A stretch of 64,000 nucleotides of DNA from Dermatemys mawii (GCA_007922305.1 ML677366.1:13110910-13174909), one strand, 5' to 3'. Positions 24,900-37,519 are shown, numbered from the stretch's first letter. Notes: generated by a model from the sequence alone, not told the origin. Numbers and translations are program-made.

Positions 24900-26725
24900 C
24901 AAAAGACAAAAACTAACAGCAATTTTTTTAAGTGCATCAGAAGGGCCACTGGATGATCAAGGCACAGAAGCAGCAGTCAGTGAAGACAAGGCAGATGTGG
25001 AGAAGCTGAATAAATTTTCTGCATGGGTCTTCACTGCAGAGAATGGGAGGGAGATTCCCACATCTGACCCATTCTTTTTAGGTGGCAAATCTCAGGAACT
25101 ATCCGAGACTGAAGTATCAGTAGAGGAGGTTTGGGAACAAGTCAATAATTTATTGACTTGCAGCAATAAGTCACCCATGGGTTCTGAAGGAACTCAGATA
25201 TGAAATAGAATTACTAACTGTGGCATGTAACTTATTGTTTAAATCAGCTTCTCTACCAGATGACTGGAGGATAGCTAATGTAAAGCCAATCTTTTTTAAA
25301 AATGGCTCCAGAAGTTATTTTTACAATTGCAGATTGATGAGTCTAATGTCAGTACCAGGAAAATTGATTGAAACTATAGTAAAGAACAGAATTTTCAGAC
25401 ACATAGATGATCGTGATATGTTGGTGATGAGTCAACACGGCTTTTGTAAAAGGAAATCATGCCTCACCAATCTAATAGAATGCTTTGAGGGGGTCAACAA
25501 ACAGGTAGACAAGGGTGATCCAGTGGATATAGTGTATTTGAACTTTCAGAAAGCCTTTGACAGCATCCTCACCAAAGACTCTTCAGCAAAATAAGCAATC
25601 ATAAGATAAGAGAGAAGATTGCCTCATGGCTCAGGAAGTGTTTAAAAGATAGGAAACAAAGTATGGGAATAAATGGTCCATTTTCACAGTGGAGAGAGCT
25701 AAATAGCATGGTTTCCCAAGGATCTGTTCCCGGACCAGTGCTGTTCAACATATTCACAAATATTTACAGTGGCAAAGTTTGCAGAAGATACAAAATTACT
25801 CAAGATAGTTAAATATGAAGCTGACTGTGAAGAGTTACAAAGAGATCTCACAAAACTGGGTGACTGGGCAACAAAATGGAAGATGAAATCCAATAAATGC
25901 AAAATAATACATATTGGAAAACATAATCCCAACTATACATTAACAGATGGTATCTAAATTAGCTGTAAATTAGCACTTAAAAAGCCAACAGGATGTTAGG
26001 AACCATTTGGAAAGGAATAGATAATGAAACAGAAAATATCGTAATGTTAATCTACAAATCCAGAATACTCCCACACCTTGAATACTGCATGCAGTTCTGG
26101 TCATCCCACCTCAAAAAAGATATATTAGAATTGGATAAAATTACAGAAAAGGCAAACAAAAATTATTAGGGTTATGGAACAGCTTCCATATTAGGAGAGA
26201 TTAAAAAGACTGTAACTGTTTGTCTTAGAAAAGAGATGATTAAGGGGAGATATGATATAGGTCTATAAGGAATAACACAAGAACCAGGGGTCAGACAATG
26301 AAATTAACAGGTGGCAGGTTAAACAAAAACAAAAGAAAAGGAAGTACTTAAAACAAGTTGTTAAAACAAACAAAAGGAAGTACTTCTTCACCCAACATGC
26401 AGTCAACCTATGGAACTCATTGCCAGGGGATGTTGAGAGGGCCAAAAGTATAACTGGGTTCAAAAAGAATTGCCTAAGTTCCTGGAGGATAGAGCCATCA
26501 ATGGTTATTAGCCAAGATGGTCAGGATCACAACCCATGATCTGGGTGTCCCTAAACCATTGACTACCAGAAGCTGGGACTGGATGATGGGATGGATTTCT
26601 CAAAATTGCCCTGTTTTGTTCATTTCCTCTGAAGCATTTGGCATCAGCCACTGCTTCAAGACAGGATACTGGGCTAGATGGAACATTGGTCTGACCTAGT
26701 ATGACCATTTTTATGTTAACCAGGT
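24900..26725 (+). mobile_element. CR1-type LINE, decayed copy with reverse transcriptase and 3' end
   Basis: Broken plus-strand frames encode a CR1-clade reverse transcriptase: part of the linker before the enzyme (24997-25203), fingers and palm from about 25220 with SVPGKLIETIVKNRI, SQHGFCKRKSCLTNLIE and VDIVYLNFQKAFDS, then a remnant of the catalytic box as FAEDTKLLK (the usual F-A-D-D is changed to F-A-E-D), and a thumb region near 26030-26110 (LEYCMQFWSSHLKKDILEL). The 3' end is the CR1 tail with GATACTGGGCTAGATGGA and a final TTATGTTA. Stops and frameshifts interrupt the frame repeatedly, so the copy is dead. It entered in plus orientation and its 5' part is missing. Confidence 0.92.
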
Positions 26726-27078
26726 GTCAAATATAGTGGCTTCTGAACTTCAGGAGTAAGCAGTGTTGATGCATGGGAAGATAGTTGCATGGCCTTATTG
26801 GAATGATGTAGAATGGGTGCAGGATGGACTACTATTGAATGTGAAAGAGAGAACTGTACAGTATTCCCAGCTAAAACCTTCTTTCCAGGTCCTGGACCAA
26901 TTGGCAACACTGCAATAGTGGAAGACAAGGCCCTTCCCCTGTCAGTTGTGTTCTGGAGTGCTGAGTTCCTCTCTCTGGAGAGGAAATGATGTCTTTGGGC
27001 TAATCAGTTGGTCTTGAACCCCAACCTCAACAGCCTCCTCTTTCCATCCCAGCCAATCTTGATGGATATTCTGGAGAA

Positions 27079-27172
27079 GAGCTGGTTGGAAAATGTGATC
27101 AAGAAACCTAACAACGACTGAAACATTTTGGTTTTAATTGAAATGTTTTCAACATAATTTTCCAACCAACTT
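27079..27172. mobile_element. 94-bp palindromic MITE remnant
   Basis: GCTGGTTGGAAAAT at 27081-27094 is matched by the inverted ATTTTCCAACCAAC at 27157-27170. The interior also folds back through AAACATTTT and AAATGTTTT. The outer GAGCTGGTTGG resembles the terminus of the element at 21579. Confidence 0.55.
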
Positions 27173-27534
27173 CTACTTCAGTGTGGTAGCTTCAAATGTG
27201 GACTTCTTCTCTGGCTGCAGTAGCCCTACCATTCCTGTGTTGTACATCATCCAGACCTTTCTTTACAAGTAATGCCACAGGAGAGGAGTGGCCAAGGTGA
27301 ACTGCACTGCACTGAATCTAAAGGGAAATCCAGGGTTAATACAGGATCCTTTTTTTTCAGTAGGATGTTTTCATCCTTTTACTGTCTTCTACAGTTTCCA
27401 GATAGAAGAAATGGTTTTTTAGCTCTCCCTTATGATTTTAGCTTTGGAGCTTCTTAGTTCAATCCCTGGTGGATGCCAAGATGGCAGTCATCACACTTAC
27501 CCTGCCATAATCCTTCTTTGCATTTCTATGGTCT

Positions 27535-27725
27535 TTTGCATCCAAGGATCTCAAAGCACGTTGATAAGATTAAGCTCACAAGACCATTATCACCCCTTCC
27601 TCCTAACAGGCAGATTTGCAGAAAGGGAACCCTGAAATGAAGTGACGTGCCTCAAAGGTGCATAGCAAGCCAGTGGCAGAACTGAGACAGAAACCAGGAG
27701 TTCTGCTTTCTACATTTCTGTAAGC
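27535..27725 (-). mobile_element. MIR/CORE-type SINE, minus strand
   Basis: The plus strand reads as the reverse of a MIR-like SINE: GGATCTCAAAGCACG (tail), a stretch about bases counted against a background of conserved core, then GCAAGCCAGTGGCAGAACTG and CCAGGAGTTCTGC (tRNA-derived head). Borders are approximate. Confidence 0.6.
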
Positions 27726-28234
27726 CTGGGCATAAGTAATTTGCCATAGGTGACTTACCTCATTTCTTAATGGGCATGACTGGGAAGGTAAATGGAGCAG
27801 TAGGCTAGAGACAGAGTGTCTGTACTAGCTAAGTGGGAACACCCTGGTGCCATTTACAATAGACAACATAATCCTAGAATGTAAGATGAGGTAAAGAGTA
27901 TGACGTGTATGAACAGAATATGCTTCACAGGAATTGGTTCCTGCAACGTAACCAAGCCAATCCCGAAGCATGTAATGCAATATATATTTAGGATGCGTGT
28001 GTTATTAATGTTGGTAAAACTGTATATAAGGAAAAGTGTTTTGCTGAATAACTTTGGATGTGTTATGTACCGTCCCCTCATGCTTGAGTCTGATCAACTC
28101 CGCATAATTTTGTTGTATGCCAAGTAAAAAAAAATCTGAGGGACAAGATTGGAGTCAAACTAAGTTCTTGGGGGATCAAGTGAAAGAGATCTCGGAGCAA
28201 CCCCAGAAGTTCCTTGCTATTGTAGTCAGCTTTT

Positions 28235-28320
28235 TGGGGCAGGGGCTGTGTGTGTACAGTGCCTAGCTCAATGAGTCCTTGTCCATGACTAGGGCTATAC
28301 AAATAATAAATAATAATAGT
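28235..28320 (+). mobile_element. SINE 3' tail with AAT repeats
   Basis: TACAGTGCCTAGCTCAATG, then CCATGACTAGGGCTATACAA and a short AATAATAAATAATAAT tail, form the 3' end typical of a reptilian MIR-like SINE. The 5' part is not recognisable. Confidence 0.55.
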
Positions 28321-28724
28321 GTATTTATCAAGTATCTCTTGGATTTTTGGAAATTGAACTTATCATCAAAGGTGGTGAAAGAACCTGTTGTATCTCCAGA
28401 CAGATACTTTCAGCCAGAATTAACTTTCTTTCCAATCAAGAGAACAACAAAACAAGAAAGAAGTAAAGTCTTCGTGACAGAGAGTGTGAGAGCACAATGT
28501 GCGTACGAGACTCTGCTATAATGGTCTGTATTGAGTTCTGGGAACACACTGCACACAAGAAATGTACTTAGAAATGTAAAGGAGCAGCATACAAACAGCC
28601 AGAAGTTGGATAGTCATATACACAGCTAGATACAGGGGGGCATTTCTTTTCAAAAGGGTATCTTCTCTTTTGTGGATACAACTTGTATCTCATACTTCTG
28701 CTGCATTTCAGCTGCAAATTGGAG

Positions 28725-28880
28725 CACTTGTAACAGTCGTTGGCAAGTGGGATTGAAGCTGGGACCTCTGGAGCTTAGTGCATGAGCCTCTACAGAGCTA
28801 AAAGCCAACTGGCTGTTAGCAAACTCATCTCTTTCTCATATATAAAGAGAAATCAAGACACCGTTAGTTCACAGAGGGAA
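28725..28880 (-). mobile_element. tRNA-derived SINE of cryptodiran (CryI) type, minus strand
   Basis: On the minus strand this reads TTTTAGCTCTGTAGAGG (A-box region), TCATGCACTAAGCTCCAGAG (anticodon region) and GGTCCCAGCTTCAATCCC (B-box region), spaced like a tRNA. The resemblance is to tRNA-Lys, the source of the cryptodiran turtle SINE described in the literature. It is a main reason for assigning the window to a turtle. The family name is from memory, not from an alignment. Confidence 0.65.
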
Positions 28881-29139
28881 CTGTGCTGCCTCCTTTGGCA
28901 AACCCTGGCTCACTACCTGTAAAGTTGCAGTTGCATTAGACTCCTCCAAGTTCCCCACCTCACCTGTGAGCTAAGTATTCTGAGCCTGGTTTTTGTTTGT
29001 TTTTGGTAGTGTTTTTTTTTTAATTTAGGAAAATCAGCTTGTTGCATTGCTTGTGGGAAATGGGGGAAAGGAAGAAAAAGAGAAGCCAAAGAGAAAGAGG
29101 TGATTTCTTTTCTTCTTTTTTTTTTTTTTTAAGGAATTA

Positions 29140-29395
29140 AAAAGTGGCAGTACTAGTGAAGGGTAATTATCCCTCTGTTCCAGCTGAAATACAATTAAGG
29201 CAGCTCTCCGAGAGCCCCCGGGATATTGTGGTTTACTAATTAACAAGCGGATATGGTGTGGCCCCTGTCAGGGCAATTATAGCACGAGACAGGCTTCAGG
29301 AGCTCTAATTACACATCAGTCTGCGACACACGCTGCAATACAAATTAACAAGGGGCCCTGGCTGGCATTAAAGGGAGCTTACCTAGCAAGTGAGT
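29140..29395. promoter_or_regulatory. candidate conserved enhancer with homeobox motifs
   Basis: This block carries TAATTA at 29164-29169, 29237-29242 and 29306-29311, plus AATTAA at 29193-29198 and 29343-29348, between GC-rich phrases such as CCGAGAGCCCCCGGG. It has no open frame, no repeat signature and sharp texture differences from its flanks (a T run just before it at about 29110-29132). These are the usual looks of a vertebrate developmental enhancer. The function is inferred. Confidence 0.4.
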
Positions 29396-32300
29396 ACTGC
29401 CAGCCAACAAGTAATGGGAGTCTGGGAAGGGGCAGGGAGCTGCACAACAGCTGACGCAGACTCTGACCCAGGGAGAATACCTGGGCTCTATTGGAGGCTG
29501 AGCTCAGAGCAAGATTTCATCGGAGCATTTTCATCCTTGTTGTTGTGATTATCCCCCCTTCTCTCCTCACAAACACAATATTTGTGGGTTTGGATTTTCA
29601 AAGCCAAAATTGCTAATCCATGGTATTTGAGTGACTCAGAGGAATAAATAAGATGGGGCTAAATGCTGCGTCTCTCCCATTCGCTGTACATAGGCAGCAT
29701 TTGTGTAGAATACATGTTGACGCCCAGTGGGGTCTGAGAATGATTCCTCATGCCTGGAAGGGTCTTTAGCGACTCGTGTATGGTGGAGTGAAACCATGGC
29801 CCAAACCACTCTAGCGACTGACATATAGCGGGCCTTGGCTGCAGGATGGCGTTGTCTTTCTGACAAGGTATTTGTAGAGGAAGTTTTCTATTTTTAAATC
29901 CCACCTGTGACGTTCAGGAAGGGCTGTCCATGCTGGACACTGTGAAATTGTGCACCATTAAATTTGTGCTTCCACACTGATGGCACTCTTTCCTGGGTGC
30001 TGCTACCAGTGGAAGAAATGCTGATGGGCTTTCAGTGACCTTTTAAGGTTTAGTTTATTTTTTAAAGGATGTGCCACCTGCTGGAGGCAGCACTTCCAGG
30101 AAAGGAGTCAGAGCTCCTTGGGCCGGGGAGTCTGGGGAAGGGGGGAGTAGGCTGAGATTTTGATTCAGGTGAAAATCTGATGAGGGTTGACATGAACATG
30201 AAACGCTTCGAATGAGAGAGGAAGGACAATATTTAATGGCCCTTACCAGCAGAATGTAAAAACAAAGACCAGCCCTCCCTCCCCCAAATCCATCCCAAGC
30301 TTTCCTGTGACAGCATTTCAAGCTGGGACAGGCATGTGGGGCTTTGATTCCTCTCTCCCTTAAGTGTGACTGTGGAGTAACTCCATCGAAGGCATTGTAA
30401 TTATAACAGCATAAGGGAAAGAAGAATCCAGCCTGGGAGTTTTGTCAATGTCATGCAGACTCCAATTCAGCTCAGAGCTATGTACCTCATTACTTGGGAC
30501 ATAACACTGGAATGAGCATCGCACACAGCCCCTGTCCATACTGCTTTTACCCATACTGGAAAAACGACTTCACATCATTAAAGTATGGCAGCTTTTGGGT
30601 CCATACCCAATATGACTACTGTAGTCAGAAGCTATGTAGCTAGTTACTTGGAGTAAGCCCACAGCCTGATTTTTGGCAACGTCGTTATTTGGCATTTCTT
30701 TGTATACAGTGCCAATCTGTCTGTCTGCAATGAGCAGAAAACTCACGATCCAGCCCTGCCAGCAATAGCCATGCTGGAGAGCTGCCTTGAGTCATGGGTT
30801 TGGTACCATAGTGCTGGAGACCCATTTGGGAGAATGGATTGCAGGCCTCATCCACAACCAGAATTGTACCCAGACTGAACTAAACTTGGAGGGTTTCAAA
30901 GGCAGATTAAGCAGACAGACTTTTTCTGCTGCTACTTCACTGAGCCTCTAGCTAAGAGGCTAAAGGACATATTTCATTTAATTCAACAATAACACAAAAT
31001 ATATGTAACCCTCCACTCCAGCTGAGCTCCAGCAAATGAGATTTGCAAACCGCTAGCAGAGCATCCATCAGGCCTGCAAGCATCTGGCATCCGACAAAGG
31101 AAAAGGATTCTCTGCTCTGCTCTGTTCCCTGAATAAAAGAAGTTGCTGCCTGTGAGGACATGTTATTCAGCTGCTGTTAAAGAAACCCCATTAAGGCAGC
31201 AGAAAAAGGGTAGAGGGGAGGAGGAGGCTGGAAGGCCTTGGAAGGTATTTTGTTCCACAGCAATCACTGCTCCACGTTGTGGCTCAGGATGTTCTGCCTG
31301 GGCCACGTCCAGAGGCCTTGAAGAGAGCGGGGCAGGACTATGCATTCTGTTGGGACAGGGTGGAATGAAAGGTCCGGTGAGTGGCACATGGTAAAAGGAT
31401 TTAACCTATAGTGCACATTTTCCTGGTTGCTGAGCTTCTTCCATTCTGAAAAGCATGTGTCCCCCAATCTCTGAGTGCCCCAAACCCACCCGCTGTCTGC
31501 AGCTGCTGGTTACTGCCCCTCCTTTCTCTCATCCTTGCAAGACAAAGAGCCCTGCCTGATTCCCCTACCGAGCTGTCTGTTCCCATCTTTTCTCTCCCCG
31601 TCCCTGCCTAGACCTTTGGCCTGAGCTTGCCTCCCTTCCAACATGAGACCAGACCCCAGCAACCTCCCTACCTATTGCTAACTCCACCTGACACCTTCCC
31701 TACCCGTTAGAGTGATCTGATTGTATGGGCTGTCCATCTGGGATCTTGAGGGGTGGGGATAGATGGGGTCAGGGGTCAAATGACTTCCTTTGGTGCCTGT
31801 CATGTAGCATGTGTCTAGAATAATTCTGCACAAACACCTACTGAGGGATGGGAAAAAAAACCATCACAATCAGAGCCTGGCATTTTCATCCCCGTTAGGA
31901 TGGATGACTCATTCATTGAATGAATGTGCAGCTGAACGGGGGCCTTTGCTGCAATAGTGCAATTATCCCAATACACTTCCCTCCCTCTACAATTGCCCCC
32001 CTCCAGCAATTCCAGCTGAGACCAGGCTCAGTCATGTGGCCCTGCTGGGCTGTATTGCTGCTTTTCCTTCCACAAGGGAAGTACAGGAAGATAGTGAGCT
32101 GCTGGCTTCTTGGCACCTGGGCAGTGACATGACTGGCAGGCAAAGGCTGCACAGGGTAAGGTTGAAGCAGGGACTTTAGTGCCCTTCCCCTTGTATGGAG
32201 TAAAGAACTCAATTGGTCTTTCATGGAACCTCAAGCTATCAGAGCTCTCTTCCCAAGCGGCCACTGTGGGGGATAGCAGGGGTGTGTATGGGGAAGGCAG

Positions 32301-32700
32301 CCCTAGAATAATCACAGAGGGAAATTGCACATGATGTGATAATGGAGGGATCCACCCACAGTCAGCAAGAAATAACTGGCCTGCATCCATGGATTTTCTG
32401 AACCCAGTGAGTTTTGTGAGCGGGAAGCGGGGGCACTGTTTGAAGAGGGATCCGATTTTGGGGGAAGGGGTGAGCTGGAGAGACTAGGAAACAAACAATT
32501 TACATGTTGCAAAATATTCACTGGAAATTGCTGCACGTTTGGGGCAGCGTGATACTTTGGGCTGGCTCCCAGAATTCCCTGAGACTCCCTAGCACTCCTG
32601 TGAACTCAACATGGGTTTGTAATATGGGAGGGCAGGTGAGTTTGGTTTTTGTTTTTAATTTAACCAAAGCAGAGCTTGGCTGTGGCTGCTGCATACGTGC
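29396..32700. other. non-coding stretch, nothing recognised
   Basis: There are only short, family-less reading frames in 3.3 kb. I saw no confident repeat or RNA gene. Confidence 0.4.
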
Positions 32701-32704
32701 GCAT

Positions 32705-32730
32705 GCACACACACACACACACACACACAC
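32705..32730. repeat. (AC)n microsatellite
   Basis: This is an uninterrupted run of about thirteen AC dinucleotides. Such tracts vary in length between individuals. Confidence 0.95.
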
Positions 32731-32849
32731 ATGCCTACTTGCTTCCTATCGTCTACGGCTCAGCAACACAGTTATCCATTGGCCACCTCTGCTGCAAAGC
32801 AACAACAGTGGGGAGAGGGGGAACAGCGCCCATCGCCTCGTTCAGAAGT

Positions 32850-33100
32850 CCCAGAATAAATCTCATTAACAAATGCAATTAATGGGAGCTGGGCCCTGTC
32901 CCCCTCTCCACCCCAGACAGAGCCATACATAAAAATAACTGTTTATTACACAGCAGGCGCAGCCTGGCTTATCGCTGCAGCCAGGAAATTACAGCGCAGA
33001 GCTGCACGTTTCACTTCTAATAACTTTGGCAATAAAGCGGCTCGTCAAACGAGGCTGAGACAGCGCGATAATGAAGCTTCCGCAAGGCCCATAATTGTGC
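32850..33100. promoter_or_regulatory. candidate conserved non-coding element
   Basis: The block contains CTCATTAACAAATGCAATTA, AACTGTTTATTACACAG, CTTCTAATAACTTTGGCAAT and CAGCGCGATAATGAAGC. It is repeat-free with mixed homeobox, forkhead and E-box-like words. No coding potential is visible. Regulatory function is inferred only from texture. Confidence 0.35.
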
Positions 33101-34279
33101 ACTGTTCTCCCAGGGCTAAGCCAGCAAAGTGGGGAGACTGGGAGGGTCACCTGCTTTCCACCCCACGTGGGCTGCCACAGCAGCAATAGGGCACTTCCAC
33201 CCCTAATTCCTAAAACCATGTTAATCCAGCCACCCTGTCCCTTGGAGGCAAAGGCAGGATCATTCCTCCTCCTCTCTGGTGCTCATGGTATTGTCGCCCT
33301 CTCCCTCACCCCCAATACCAGCACTCTGCTCTGTTTGAAATCCAATGTCTCTTGGCAAGCTCTCCCAGCACTGCAATGCCGTGACACCCTGCAAGGTGTC
33401 ATCCCCTTCAGATCTGATCAGAGGAGAAGGCCTGGGCTTGCTCCTGGCTTTGTGGCCTCCTCCACTGCATCCAGCACACCGGGAAGGCTGCACTCAGTGT
33501 CTGGATATCTAAGGGCAAGGAGGGATGGTGCCATGGAGAGAGATGCGGTTATTGCTGTGGATGAGTGAAAGGAAGCAGCAGGATCTCTCTGTGTACAGCA
33601 TTGCCCTGTGCAGAGTCTGCAGGTGGCCAGCATCAGCCATCGTCATGACTGCTATAAGTGCTGCCAAATAGCATTTCCTCTGCCTCCATCAGGAGGAACA
33701 CAATCTCCCTTGCCCTTGGCTTTTCCTCTGCACATGGCAACACTGTAAAAAGCTTCAGGCTGCAACCAGAGCGGGATTATCAAGGATGTGAGGCAGTTGG
33801 ATGGAGACAGGGAAAAGAGGTGGGAAGAGTGTTACGCCCTGGCAACTACTGACCCACAGCACACCCTTGCTGAGGTCGACATCAGCTAGAGATGTTTACC
33901 TAGATGTAAACTGTTGGCTTCCCTGGTTGATGTCTCTGTTCAGTTAGTATTTACGGCTTCTTCCCACACCTGCCATTAGCTGTCCGTATATAGCAGTGAC
34001 TTCTTGGCCTTCTTGCCTGCCAGCTCTTGAGCTTGTTGTGGTTGACTGACAATGTGAGACAAGCTGCCAGCCTGCCCTACCTCACCACATACCACTGGCA
34101 CCTTTGCTGGCCATCTCACCAGAGGGGCCATGGAGACTGAACTCTCCTGCCATCTGAAGAAGTTGCTCCTCCAGGTCAGGGATGGAGGTGGATGGCCAAG
34201 GGACAATGTGGGGAGGAGAGCCCCAGTATCACTTCCTGTGCTGTACTTTTCCTATGGAGTAAGAGGAGAATTCAGTCTC
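33101..34279. other. non-coding stretch, nothing recognised
   Basis: The longest frame (33095-33568) is GC-driven and resembles no protein family I know. No repeat is identified. Confidence 0.4.
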
Positions 34280-34435
34280 CAGTGCTCATCATAGATTCAT
34301 AGTTTTTTAAGACCAGAAGGGACTTCTAGCTCAGCTAATCTGGCCTCCTGCATAACACCAGCAATGGAACCTCCCTCAGTAATCGCTGCGTCAAGCCCAT
34401 CACGTACGGTTGAGCGAGAGCAGGTCTTCTAGAAA
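34280..34435 (-). mobile_element. CR1 LINE 3' fragment, minus strand
   Basis: CATAGATTCATAG followed by GACCAGAAGGGACTTCTAGC, CCTCCTGCATAACACCAGC and ATCACGTACGGTTGAGC is the reverse of a turtle CR1 3' untranslated end. Related copies lie at 44790 and 45178. Confidence 0.75.
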
Positions 34436-37379
34436 GACGTCCCGTCTTTGTCCATCTGTGATTGACATTGCTGTCAATGTAGCACTGATATTGATGGTAA
34501 TAATAACAATGATGGGTAAAAGTGGGAGACCCTTCTGCTCACCCATAAGCAACCGACTGATGACCCAGCTTCCAAGGCAGCTCCCTGAGCGGCAGCCAGT
34601 CCATTTATCACAGCAGGAGGCTGAAAGGGGAATGCTTATCTCTTTAAATTGCCCAGCCCTGTTCTTTGGATCACTGCTTGCTCAATAATCTTGCCTCCCT
34701 CCCACAGATGTGTGTCCCAGCTGGTTAGCTCTACATCTCAGGGCAATCAGTGTGTGCTCAGTGCACCAAGCAGGTGCAGCTGGGGCACAGGGAGGGCATG
34801 TGATGGCTGCGTTGAAGGAGAGTGAGCGTAGGGAAAGATGGAGGCTCAGGGAATGGGACTGGAGCATTTAATTAGAAAGAGAGCTGGTGGTTTAGGCCTG
34901 AAGAGGAGAGGACAGATGGCATCTGAAAAGAGTCAAGTAGTCAGCGAGTGGCAGAGACACTGGGGGTAGTAGGAGGCCAGGACTTACCACCCATTGTAGT
35001 TCATGCTTACTAGTCTGGTACCTCCAAACTAGGAATCCTTGTATCGCTTCTTGGGGCTTTTATTTGTCTGGACTGGCCTTTCTGAAGAAGACTCACTCTG
35101 ATGGAATCCTCCTGCTGTTCACCTGCCTCCAGGCTCATTACTCAGCTTCATCTCAGCTTTCTCCTCTGTTCCTCTGCTGCTGTCCCCCTCCTCTGTACTG
35201 CCCCCTTCAAATCACTGAAACCCCTCCACAGCCTCTCCCCCCCGTTTTCATTTGTTGGCCTCCTTAACTATACCTGCCTGCCGATGTGACGGGTGATTGC
35301 AGGGGCTGCTGGCAGAAAGTCTTGCTCCCAGGTTCTGTAACCCTACTGAGCCACAGGTGACTGGAAGATGTCTTGGTGCCCTATAGATCCCAGGGACATT
35401 CAGGGTCCCTACAGAAGCCTTCGTCCCGTAGGTCCAAGAACTTTGGGTAGGTCTAGAGCACAGGCCTTCATGAAGCCCCAGACCTTCTCTTTCCTCTGTG
35501 CTGCCTTCCCCTCCAAGATGGGAACTGGGTCCCTCTTTATTCTCAGACACTAAGCTGTCAGGAAGCAGGGGTCAGAGCATCTTTGCTGAGTGTCTCACCC
35601 TCGTCCTAACCACCTTCCCTCCCTGCTGGCTAGTCCCAATTGCCAGGCATTGCCTTTGCAGGCTGGGAAACAGGCAGAGTCACACCATGCTCCCAGTCAA
35701 CCTGCTAATGTGTTAAAACTACAAACTGGGATGCTACCAGTTGTTAGCTAACGTGGTTAAAAATCACCTCTTTTCCCAGTGAAGGCAGCCCGAAATGGGA
35801 GGCTGCATGAAGCTTGATTGGTTAATGTTGGTAAAATAGCTGAGATCCTTCTGCGAAGGTTGGTCAAAAAGGACAAATCATTATTAGCATTTCACTTTAG
35901 GAACGCCTGTCTGTCCCCCTGGCACTGCAGACCCCCTGCAGTCCTGGCACTGCAGACCCCTGGGATGGTGGGCTATTGGAAATGGCAAAGCCCGGTCAGA
36001 CATATACACAAGTCTGTGACTGCCTTACAGAGGGAAGGCCAGTGAGAGATGAATATGTAATGGTACAGTCTGCAGCAGCTCTGCTTGGACTCCATAGGCA
36101 GCCCTCCAGCTTCTCAATAACAGCTTCTTTAGGAGACAAAATGAGACTCGGCCAGGCTGAGACCGAGAAATGAAGCATTTTGGAGTCACAGCAGGAACGT
36201 GCTGCTGTTGTTGGAGCCCTCTGCCCGTTGCCTGGCTCCCTGGGCAGAGAGGAGGCATTGTTATCTGGCATTAGCACTCTCAGGGACTTTACCTGGAATT
36301 ACTGATCCACATTCATAAACATGATCATGCTAATTGTCTGCCACAGCAGCCGCTCTCGCCGGTCGCTGCCTCCTCCCTGTGCTGGGACCTCGCATGTATT
36401 CATTTCCATTCCCCATCCAAATGTCAAGATATCTTTATTCCACAGCCCACTTTGATTAAAGGGGACAGGAGGAGGCTAGGGATAGTGAGACAGACAGAGA
36501 GAACTGTAGGGACAGCAGAAACAGGCAAGGACAATGGACTAAATCGTGACCTGGTATATGCCAGTGCATCTCTGTTGACTTCAGCTGAGTTGCACCTACT
36601 TACGCCATGCCTGAATTTGGCCCAATGACAGAGCATGTTGGGAATATTGGTCTAATAACCACTGACAAACTTTCCTTTGCCCTCAAGCCCAAGAGCTTTG
36701 CAGACCAATATTCTACAGGATTCAGCTGTGGTGAGTGACATACACGGTGTGAATAGCTTCTGTCTAAATAGCAAGGATTATTGTGTAACAATTAAAATAG
36801 TGTGGGACAGGAAATGGCTACGATTAACAACCAAACCATCCAAACTCATCTAGCCTTCTAAGATCACACTTGCTTCTTTCTCACTCTGAGCCAGGCCAAT
36901 TATTTGTAGTGAATTATTCATTCTACAAATTTAGCTCTTTATTCTACCCATGATCTACTCCGTTTTACAGTTTTGTTCATGATTCCAGGCTGTTCAGATG
37001 CTTTAAGCAAATATATCTCAGCCTCTGGGTTCTATGCAAACGATTCACCTTTGCTTCTTTGTACTATCTGCTTGGTCTCTTAATTCACATGGCTTGGTGT
37101 TTGATTTCTGATCAAATCACTGAAACTTTCCCGGACAAGAGGAAGGGAAATGAAGGATTTCCAGAGGGTATCTATCCTGCACCAGCTTTCACATTGACCT
37201 GAGGAATCATGAACTTTCACTGTTCACAAGCATGCTTGGGAACAAAGGAAGCTCACTTGTCTCAATGCGTGTTGAAAACAAAATGGGGACACAAATGTCG
37301 TCAAAGTTAATGTGCAGTCAGATAAGTGCAGGGAGACTGCTGAGCTCACACAGAGGACAATGAAGTCAGCAGGCATTGG
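34436..37379. other. non-coding stretch with a small tandem duplication
   Basis: No gene is recognised. A phrase beginning GGCACTGCAGACCCC is repeated after 26 bases at about 35921 and 35947. About 36240-36330 is a repeat-free block with GGAATTACTGATCC and ATGCTAATTGTC that could be a conserved element. Confidence 0.35.
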
Positions 37380-37387
37380 GGCCACAT

Positions 37388-37511
37388 TAGGGTGACTGGA
37401 GAGCAAGTGTGAAAAATCGGGACATCAGGTGAAGGGTAATAGGTGCCTATATAAGACAAAGCCCCAGATATCGGGACTGTCCCTGTAAAATCGGGACATC
37501 TGGTCACCTTA
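37388..37511. mobile_element. 124-bp hAT-type MITE, perfect 8-bp duplication
   Basis: The ends are TAGGGTGACTGGAGAGCAAG and, reverse complemented, TAAGGTGACCAGATGTCCCG. Both sides carry the identical 8-mer GGCCACAT (37380-37387 and 37512-37519). The inside repeats the phrase AAATCGGGACA near both ends. The intact duplication suggests a fairly recent insertion compared with the element at 1329. Confidence 0.92.
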
Positions 37512-37519
37512 GGCCACAT

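Larger units (their letters stand above)
26726..28230. other. non-coding stretch with a small palindromic MITE and a SINE
   Basis: No gene is seen. The recognisable pieces are the palindrome at 27079-27172 and a minus-strand MIR-like SINE at 27535-27725, listed separately. Confidence 0.45.

Noticed and set aside
32676..32882. Frame containing a His-Thr repeat
   Set aside because: The repeat is only the translation of the AC microsatellite.
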